A stretch of 32,666 nt of DNA from the NCBI GenBank assembly GCA_021791615.1, contig JAJYWG010000504.1, forward strand, positions 1 to 32,666. Direction: 5' to 3'. This stretch comes from Actinomycetes bacterium. Its GTDB lineage: Bacteria; Actinomycetota; Acidimicrobiia; Acidimicrobiales; RAAP-2. Below the pieces are notes generated by a model. That model had not been told where the DNA came from and ran no database searches. It saw nothing but the letters and a program-made list of their open reading frames with translations. Position 1 is the stretch's first letter. Every line of letters starts with the position of its first letter. Below, one piece after another: positions 27,532-32,666 of the stretch. A program made the position numbers and the translations under genes.

Positions 27532-28079
27532 CGCGTTACCGCCTCTTGTTGCCAGGTCTTGGCGAGTCGTCGCAGGGCCCGGTGCTGGGCCACGCGCACC
27601 GAACCGGGGGACTTGCCCAGGATCGTCGCCACCTGCTCGACACTCAGCCCGCCTACGACCCGCAAGAGGACGACCTCGGCCTGGTCGGCGGGTAGCGCAC
27701 GCGTCAGCGCCTCCACGGCCTCCTGGGCCGACAGGGTGTCGAGGACCGTGTCGGCGGGGTCCGGGGGAGCGTGACCGCTTGCCGCTTCAGCCCGCACGAG
27801 GTGGAGACGGCGGCCTCGGGTCCTGTAGTGGTTGGCAACCTGGTTGCGAGCCGCGCCGAACAGCCACGCCCGAAGGTCCTGGGCATCCCCCTCGAAGTTG
27901 GCAAGCACCTTGGAAACGGCCAGCCAGCACTCGGCGGCGAGATCCTCGGCTACATCGGGTGCGTGGTGGCGGAGGTAGCGCATCAAGGGCGGTTGAAGAG
28001 TCCGGAACAGGACGGCAATCGCCCACTCGTCGCCGCGCCGGGCGTCGGCCAGCGCTGCTGTCAGGTCCATCGGGTCCAC
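27528..28079 (-). CDS. ECF-type RNA polymerase sigma factor
   Basis: A 183-aa sigma-70 family protein with only regions 2 and 4. Region 2 runs about 24-88 (LFRTLQPPLMRYLRHHAPDV to AWLFGAARNQVANHYRTRGR), with the core-binding DLAAECWLAV part. Region 4 runs about 125-178 (LPADQAEVVLLRVVGGLSVE, then VATILGKSPGSVRVAQHRAL, the -35-binding helix-turn-helix). The GTG at 28079 is the first start; an ATG three codons on (28070) is equally possible, and neither has a clear ribosome site. It is the first gene of a two-gene operon with the membrane protein overlapping its stop. It lies inside the thiO-flanked insert. Confidence 0.9.
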   Translation of the reverse strand: MDPMDLTAALADARRGDEWAIAVLFRTLQPPLMRYLRHHAPDVAEDLAAECWLAVSKVLANFEGDAQDLRAWLFGAARNQVANHYRTRGRRLHLVRAEAASGHAPPDPADTVLDTLSAQEAVEALTRALPADQAEVVLLRVVGGLSVEQVATILGKSPGSVRVAQHRALRRLAKTWQQEAVTR

Positions 28080-28112
28080 GAGGGACGGTATCGGAAATAG
28101 GTGGGCGGACCT

Positions 28113-28139
28113 GCAGCCGCACGGCGGTCATGCGGCTGC
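28113..28139. promoter_or_regulatory. 9-bp inverted repeat upstream of the sigma factor
   Basis: GCAGCCGCA (28113-28121) and TGCGGCTGC (28131-28139) are perfect inverted arms with a 9-base spacer. They lie 34-60 bases upstream of the sigma-factor start. It could be an operator for a dimeric regulator or a leader hairpin. No known consensus is matched. Confidence 0.45.
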
Positions 28140-28176
28140 CAGATTGCGTGGACCGCAACGTTGGTCCAGAGGGACC

Positions 28177-28209
28177 TCACGGCTCACGAGCATCCAACAC
28201 GTGCCGCAT
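28177..28209 (-). CDS. Possible 10-aa leader peptide upstream of the sigma factor
   Basis: ATG CGG CAC GTG TTG GAT GCT, then CGT GAG CCG and TGA, encodes MRHVLDAREP. It has a near-ideal AAAGGAGG ribosome site five bases upstream (CCTCCT at 28215-28220 on the plus strand). It precedes the inverted repeat and the sigma-factor start by about 100 bases. It may be a regulatory uORF or the leftover start of a lost gene; sequence alone cannot decide. Confidence 0.35.
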   Translation of the reverse strand: MRHVLDAREP

Positions 28210-28449
28210 GCCCCCCTCCTTTCGGTGGCCCGGCCGACCGGAGACCCCGTGGCTCTGCGTGGCACTGCGCCCCGGCCTGTTTGCCACTTTGGCGGAGTGT
28301 GACGACGCTACTTTCCTCCTCGATGCGCATGCAAGGATGGACATGGAAGCACAAACGACTGCTTACGGCGGCACAAAAGCGGCCCGTGCGCCAGCGAGGG
28401 ACACCTCCGCCGGATCCACGCTACTGCCGCCGGTCAAGCCCCGGGTCAA

Positions 28450-28588
28450 TTCGTAATATGTCCTCGATGGCCCGCAACGTGCTCTTCATCGGAGGTGGCG
28501 TGATCGGGCTGGCCGCGGCGTGGCGGGTGGCCGGCACCGGAGCGCGAGTTCAAGTGGTCGATCCGGCACCGGGACGCGGCGCCTCCTG
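28450..28588 (+). repeat. Right copy of the 139-bp direct repeat (within intact thiO)
   Basis: Partner of 25871-26009, offset 2579 bp, one mismatch at 28571. It includes eight bases before the thiO ATG and its first 43 codons plus two bases, after which the intact gene continues. Confidence 0.97.
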
Positions 28589-29648
28589 GGTTGCCGCTGG
28601 GATGCTCGCTCCCGTCGGTGAGGCCGAGCACGGTGAGCCGCAGCTCGCTCGGCTTCGGGTCGCCGCCGCCGCCGAGTGGCCCGACTTCGCCACTGACCTG
28701 GCGCACGCGAGCGGGATGGAAGTCGGGTTTTCGGCGACTGGGAGCGTGCTGGTTGCCGTTGACCCATCTGACCGCCTGGTCGTCGAGGATCTTCTCGAGC
28801 TCCATCGCGATCTGGGATTTCCGGTGGACCGCCTCTCCCCCAGCGGGTGTCGAGCCCTCGTCCCGGCTCTCTCCCCGCTCATACGAGGCGGGGCTTCACT
28901 TGCGGCTGACCACAGCGTGGACAATCGACAGCTTGTCGCCGCCCTTCTGGCGGCGTGTGAGCGAGCAGGCGTCACGTTTGTACCAGAGCAGGCAACGCGC
29001 GTGGTCATCGGTGGCCAGGGGTCGGTCCGTGGCGTCGAGCTCGCCGAAGGCGGACAGCTCGTAGCCGAGGTTGTCGTACTGACCGCTGGTGCGGCGAGCG
29101 GCCGGATCGAGGGTCTTCCACCCGGAGCGATGCCGATTGTGCGCCCGGTCGCAGGGCAGATCCTCCGGCTGCGAGCGACTCGCGAGGCGCTGTCTGTGGG
29201 CCGAACGGTGAGAGGCATCGTGCACGGCCGGCACTGCTACCTCGTGCCCAGGCGTGACGGCTCGTTGGTCGTCGGCGCGACCTCCGAAGAGCGGGGCTTC
29301 GACACCACGGTGCGCGCGGGGGCAGTGCATGCCCTCCTCGATGACGCGAGGACCCTCGTCCCCGGAGTGGACGAGTACGAGTTGGCGGAATGCCAAGCAG
29401 GGCTTCGACCCGGTACCCCTGACAATGCTCCGTACGTCGGGTGGACGGATGTCCCAGGCCTGGCCGTCGCGACCGGGCACTATCGCAATGGCATCTTGCT
29501 CTGCCCCCTGACGGCCCTGGCGATACGGAACCTCGTGCTCGGGGTCCCCATTCCTGGGCCGTTGGCGCCTTTCGGTCCCCAGAGGTCCTCGAATCGGAGA
29601 TCTGATCGAAGTCGGATGGAATCGCTGACGCACCGACCGACGTCATGA
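28458..29648 (+). CDS. thiO: Glycine oxidase ThiO (FAD-dependent, thiamine pathway)
   Basis: Oxidises glycine to iminoacetate (dehydroglycine) for the thiazole part of thiamine. The 396-aa product has the FAD Rossmann motif GGGVIG (12-17) with D35 ending the second strand (VQVVDPAPG). It has the DAO-family GASWVAAGMLAP, substrate-side GRHCYLVPRRDGSLVVGATSEE, and the C-terminal FAD motif AGLRPGTPDNAPYVG with GLAVATGHYRNGILLCP. The last 25 residues are polar and not conserved. ATG 28458 or the Met three codons on could start translation; no ribosome site is present before either. The first 139 bp are duplicated at 25871. The thiS ATG overlaps its stop (ATGA). Confidence 0.93.
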   Translation: MSSMARNVLFIGGGVIGLAAAWRVAGTGARVQVVDPAPGRGASWVAAGMLAPVGEAEHGEPQLARLRVAAAAEWPDFATDLAHASGMEVGFSATGSVLVAVDPSDRLVVEDLLELHRDLGFPVDRLSPSGCRALVPALSPLIRGGASLAADHSVDNRQLVAALLAACERAGVTFVPEQATRVVIGGQGSVRGVELAEGGQLVAEVVVLTAGAASGRIEGLPPGAMPIVRPVAGQILRLRATREALSVGRTVRGIVHGRHCYLVPRRDGSLVVGATSEERGFDTTVRAGAVHALLDDARTLVPGVDEYELAECQAGLRPGTPDNAPYVGWTDVPGLAVATGHYRNGILLCPLTALAIRNLVLGVPIPGPLAPFGPQRSSNRRSDRSRMESLTHRPTS

Positions 29649-29854
29649 ACGTGGTACATGCAGTCGTGAACGGCGTGCCGCGTGAGCTTCCGCGTGGAAC
29701 GACGATCGACGATATCGTCGCCGAGCTCTGTCCGAGCAGGAGCGGCATTGCCGTTGCCCTGGACGACGACGTGGTTCCGCGTTCGCGCTGGGCGACGACC
29801 TCCGTCGAAACAGGTCAGCGCGTCGAAGTGGTGACCGCTACCGCCGGCGGCTGA
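29645..29854 (+). CDS. thiS: Sulfur carrier protein ThiS
   Basis: A 69-aa ubiquitin-fold protein ending in GG, the tail that is adenylated and thiocarboxylated to carry sulfur for thiazole formation. The sequence fits: VNGVPRELPRGTTIDDIVAE, a hydrophobic middle GIAVALDDDVVPRSRW, and GQRVEVVTATAGG at the end. It is translationally coupled to thiO. The usual next gene, thiG, is not in this window; a convergent gene on the minus strand follows 86 bp later. Confidence 0.94.
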   Translation: MNVVHAVVNGVPRELPRGTTIDDIVAELCPSRSGIAVALDDDVVPRSRWATTSVETGQRVEVVTATAGG

Positions 29855-29940
29855 GATCGACGGCAGCCGTAGCTCAAGCACAGAACCTGCAGAGCACATC
29901 GGTGCCTACGACATCTCGAGCCCACCAGGATCGCCGAGGT

Positions 29941-30420
29941 TCAACCAGACGCCTGGCCTCCCTCGGATTCCCCGGGGGGCGCGTCGGGTTGTTTGGGAGC
30001 ATCGCCGTGCTCGGATGTCCTCAGGTACGCCGTCCAGCCGAGACCATCCCACCACCGCAGACCGGGGCTGCCTGCAGGATCCGGGTACCAGTCGGCTGGA
30101 GGGAGATCGCGCAAAGCGATCTCAGTGGTCTCAACGCGGTTATCCCAGGTGGGCACCGCCGGGGGCATGATTGCGACAGGAAAACGCCGTCGGAGGACCG
30201 CCAGGTAGACAATCGACGAGACGAGCGAGATCGGCCAGAAAATGAGCCAACCCACTCCGAGCGTGAGCACCCACAGCACCTTCCGAGCCGTCGAGAACTG
30301 CCACGACGGCCGACGCAGGACGTCGACGATCGCCCAGATAATGGGGATCAGTGCGAGGAGAGCAAGGATCGCGACCAATGCGACGACCGAGGTGGAAAGC
30401 CCGTCGGTCGTCGCCGTCAC
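29941..30420 (-). CDS. DUF2510 membrane protein with PLDc_N-like helices
   Basis: A 159-aa protein with two hydrophobic parts (about 11-33 and 46-74). IPIIWAIVDVLRRP and KVLWVLTLGVGWLIFWPISL resemble the two-helix PLDc_N anchor. A C-terminal DUF2510 module (ADWYPDPAGSPGLRWWDGLG, about 108-130) follows; in actinomycetes it is typical of membrane or surface proteins of unknown function. The acidic, Gly-rich tail is probably disordered. GTG 30420 is chosen because GAGG lies eight bases upstream and the first helix begins soon after. A longer in-frame reading upstream has no family-like sequence. Confidence 0.83.
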   Translation of the reverse strand: MTATTDGLSTSVVALVAILALLALIPIIWAIVDVLRRPSWQFSTARKVLWVLTLGVGWLIFWPISLVSSIVYLAVLRRRFPVAIMPPAVPTWDNRVETTEIALRDLPPADWYPDPAGSPGLRWWDGLGWTAYLRTSEHGDAPKQPDAPPGESEGGQASG

Positions 30421-30754
30421 CTGGCCATCCTCGGCAGACGCTTGTACTCGAGCAGGGTGTCGTGCGAGCCGTGCCCCGACTGGCCCCCACGGCAGGGCAC
30501 CGGACCCGGTGCAGCACACCGAGAGCCCAGTGACTGGACTGCTGGAGCTGCACGGGGCTGTACCAGGATCTGCACGGCAGGAAAAGCGTACTGCCTGCTC
30601 CTGCACCCGGGCGGCCAGGCACGGTATCCGCCTGTGCCGAAGCTCCGGTTTCGCGACAACCCGCGAGAGGTCAAGCGCAAGACGTCGTGCTTCATCGTCA
30701 AACGTCCCGAGCCCAGGCCATGGGACCTGACTGCCGAAGGAAACGGTACCGGGG
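30421..30754. other. Intergenic region without recognisable feature
   Basis: These 334 bp lie between the Gfo/Idh gene and the DUF2510 gene, both on the minus strand. No tRNA, riboswitch or gene is convincing on either strand. A TTGACC on the minus strand (near 30671) could be a -35 but lacks a good partner. Confidence 0.4.
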
Positions 30755-31834
30755 TTAGTCGCCGAGAGCGAGCAGGCCTCCGGCGTAGACCGGATCGTCT
30801 CGGCGAAGCGGCAGTTGAACCACGTGCCCCCGGACTGCGGACGCGTAGGACGCAAGCACCAACTCCAACGCTTCCCTCCCCTGCTCACCGGAGATCCGGA
30901 ACCCCGATCGCGGATCTCGAACGCGTTGTTCGATGGCATCGTAGAGCGCCGGGGTGAACAGCTGGAAATCGCGATCTGGCAAGTGGAACTCTTCGATGAT
31001 CTTCTCGCCTGCCACCACTTGCACCGATTTGGGCTGTGCGCCGAAATAGCCGTCGGTGGTGTGGAAGTCCATGCAGATCCGACGTTCTCTGCCGAAGATC
31101 TCAAAATGCGCAGGACCTCCTCCCCATCCACTTCCCACCGATGCCACCCCGTTGGGGAATCCCAGATGGACATACGCATACGTCTCAACCCTGTCCAAAT
31201 CGATCGGTGGATCGGTCACAGCACTCACCCACGATGGTGAGGTGCCGAAATAATGTTCAGTCAGGTAGAGAGCGTGAAGACCAGAGTCGATCAGTGCCCC
31301 ACCACCACTGAGCGTCGGGGTTCGGCGCCATTCTGGGTGCCATCCCTCTGAACCCGACCACGGTCGACTGCCCAGACCGTTGATCACCAGTCCTTCGACG
31401 TCACCGATCGCCCCTTGATCGATCAGCCGGCGTGCAAGTTGATGCTCTTCCACGTAGATGTGGTTGTGGAAAACGGAGAGCACAACCCCCGCAGCCGCTG
31501 CAGCTTCGAGCATTGCGTCGGCATCGGCCAAAGTGAGTGCAAACGGCTTTTCACACGCGATATGCCGCCCCGCCGCGGCGATGGCTTCGACATGCTCACG
31601 GTGCAGGCTCGGAGGAGTCAGCACACAGATCAGCTCGACCTCGTCGAGCGTGAGGAGGTCCTTGAGGTCCCCAAGGCATCGATCGGGCGCCAAGTTGAAC
31701 TGGGCACCTACCTGAGAAGCCAGGGCGAGATCTGGATCCGCCACTGCCACGACGTTCCACGAATCAACCCCAGGAATTGCCCGGCCGTGCCCCCAGGCGG
31801 CGATCCATCCACAGCCCAACAAAGCGACGTTCAC
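30755..31834 (-). CDS. Gfo/Idh/MocA-family oxidoreductase
   Basis: A 359-aa NAD(P)-dependent dehydrogenase of the sugar/inositol type. The Rossmann N terminus has LLGCGWIA (G7, G9; the usual GxGxxG ends in A) and VAVADPDLALA. It is followed by CVLTPPSLHREHVEAIAAAG and the family's EKPF lysine motif (95-98). The C-terminal alpha/beta domain has SGGGALIDSGLHALYL, with the D-x-x-x-H pair that usually contacts substrate. The substrate is unknown. GTG 31834 overlaps the isomerase stop (GTGA). A longer in-frame extension upstream overlaps that gene and is not conserved. With the adjacent TIM-barrel gene it looks like a cyclitol or sugar catabolism pair. Confidence 0.89.
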   Translation of the reverse strand: MNVALLGCGWIAAWGHGRAIPGVDSWNVVAVADPDLALASQVGAQFNLAPDRCLGDLKDLLTLDEVELICVLTPPSLHREHVEAIAAAGRHIACEKPFALTLADADAMLEAAAAAGVVLSVFHNHIYVEEHQLARRLIDQGAIGDVEGLVINGLGSRPWSGSEGWHPEWRRTPTLSGGGALIDSGLHALYLTEHYFGTSPSWVSAVTDPPIDLDRVETYAYVHLGFPNGVASVGSGWGGGPAHFEIFGRERRICMDFHTTDGYFGAQPKSVQVVAGEKIIEEFHLPDRDFQLFTPALYDAIEQRVRDPRSGFRISGEQGREALELVLASYASAVRGHVVQLPLRRDDPVYAGGLLALGD

Positions 31835-32573
31835 TTCACCCTGCCTTTTCGAAGCTCCCGCACAGCGGCAAGTGAGGCTTGCATGCTTGCGAAACGATCC
31901 CCACCGGACTTCCGAGGTGGCTCTACCGACCACCATCCGCGATAGCCAGCACGAACGAGGAGTGAGGCCGCTGATGAAAGGTCGAGCACGCCCTCTTCCG
32001 GCCCGCTGAAGTCTGTGCCTATGCGAAAGATGATCTCCCAGTTCTTTCGGTCTGGAAGATAGTCCCCGAGCACCTCACTTCCCATTCGATGTAAGCCGCG
32101 CAGATGGAGGTGGTCAATGGAACTGGTGAAACGCTCGATGCCGCTCGCAACCTCAGGGGTAAACAGACCGAAGTGCCCGGTGTCGAAGCAAAGTCGCGTC
32201 CCAGGGTTCTCCGACAACAGCTTCGCGATCTCGTCCGGCGTCTCGACCAGAGTGGCGGCGTGTGGCGCGTGGCACCACACCCCCAGCCCAAGCTCAGATG
32301 CTCTTCGTCCAAGGGCATCTGCCTGATCGCTCATGCTCGGCCAGTCCCCGTAGCCTCGGATCGGAGGAACCCAAACAACAGCGCTAGCCCCTAGAGCAGC
32401 GCTGGCTTCCAGCATGGCGTCGAGAACGTCATCAGGTGAGCGAAGGATCCCCAGCCCTATTGCAACCACCGACAGACCAAGGTCCTCGGCAAACCTCCGG
32501 ACCGAGAGCGGACCACCCAGTTGCTCGAGATCGACTAAACCTCAATCCACCGCGCAATCCCGACTGACCGCAT
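31831..32573 (-). pseudogene. TIM-barrel sugar phosphate isomerase/epimerase, 5' end apparently frameshifted
   Basis: The main open frame reads from GTG 32469 (212 aa) and has AP-endonuclease-2/xylose-isomerase-like barrel features: WVPPIRGYGDW, GVWCHAPHAATLVETPDE, LCFDTGHFGLF (metal-binding D and H), IDHLHLRGL, and the C-terminal GYRGWWSVEPPRKSG. However, good barrel sequence continues upstream in the same frame (VDLEQLGGPLSVRRFAEDLG) to a TGA. The natural start MRSVGIARWIEV (ATG 32573) sits in another frame and ends at TAG 32537-32535. A one-base indel near 32536 would join them. It is either a real frameshift or a base-call error. If it is an intact gene, it must start at 32469 and lack the first barrel strand. 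Confidence 0.68.
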
Positions 32574-32666
32574 ACCGATGGCCGGGCGGTTGCGCAGGAC
32601 TCGTGTTCGCTGCTGAAACGTCGGCGCGGTCCGAGCATGGGCGTCGCCGATCAGAGACTCTTGTGG

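Larger units (their letters stand above)
28080..28449. other. Insert right end: region between the sigma factor and thiO
   Basis: These 370 bp separate the divergent sigma factor and thiO genes and hold no long gene. Visible are an inverted repeat (28113-28139) and, on the minus strand, a strongly initiated 10-codon frame (28177-28209); both are upstream of the sigma factor. Nothing resembling a TPP riboswitch (CTGAGA plus ACCTGAT-like segments) is present ahead of thiO. Confidence 0.5.

Noticed and set aside
28200..28457. TPP riboswitch upstream of thiO
   Set aside because: No CTGAGA or conserved aptamer core segments could be found by eye.
30421..31188. Reading the DUF2510 protein as a 415-aa protein
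   Set aside because: The extra upstream part overlaps the Gfo/Idh gene and is not family-like; GTG 30420 with a ribosome site is adequate.

Overview
The window is high-GC DNA with very tight gene packing, many GTG and TTG starts, four-base stop/start overlaps and at least one leaderless-type promoter. The gene content (a fused CofG-CofH FO synthase, an actinobacterial-type transaldolase and transketolase, DUF2510, holin-like and ECF-sigma/membrane-partner genes) points to an actinomycete, most likely an Acidimicrobiia-type lineage. The class assignment is inference from gene style; no rRNA or tRNA gene was found.

Layout. (1) 1-2326, minus strand: the first codons of an IS607-type serine recombinase whose ATG overlaps the trmI stop; trmI (tRNA m1A58 methyltransferase); three small membrane-protein genes; and a PaaI-like thioesterase with its own leaderless-type promoter. 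(2) 2564-12648, plus strand: a pentose-phosphate operon, tkt-tal-gnd-zwf-pgl, running on by start/stop overlaps into fbiC (F420 precursor synthesis) and a LOG-family protein. Upstream of tkt and in the two open junctions (tkt/tal, tal/gnd) lie three unrelated short tandem repeats (23, 20 and 22 bp units). (3) 12688-14316, minus: an acyl-CoA synthetase; then, divergent, a lipoprotein lytic transglycosylase (14708-15457). (4) 15494-17628, plus: a TauE/SafE permease, a DUF1634 membrane protein and a GntR/HutC regulator, headed by a palindrome that overlaps a leaderless-type promoter. (5) 17839-25709, minus: gltB-gltD-pgi, coupling glutamate synthase to glucose-6-phosphate isomerase. (6) 25871-28588: an inserted module between two copies of a 139-bp direct repeat (138/139 identical) made of the first codons of thiO. 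It holds a truncated thiO copy, a decayed DDE transposase and an ECF sigma factor with a membrane partner. (7) 28458-29854, plus: intact thiO and thiS. (8) 29941-32573, minus: a DUF2510 membrane protein, a Gfo/Idh/MocA oxidoreductase and a TIM-barrel sugar isomerase-like gene whose 5' end appears frameshifted.

Together the window encodes nearly all of the pentose phosphate pathway (Pgi, Zwf, Pgl, Gnd, Tkt, Tal), the main NADPH-consuming ammonia-assimilation enzyme (GOGAT), and one step each of F420 and thiamine synthesis. The least ordinary parts are the thiO-flanked sigma-factor insertion, the series of unrelated tandem repeats in the pentose-phosphate operon, and the GntR-controlled TauE/DUF1634 cassette.
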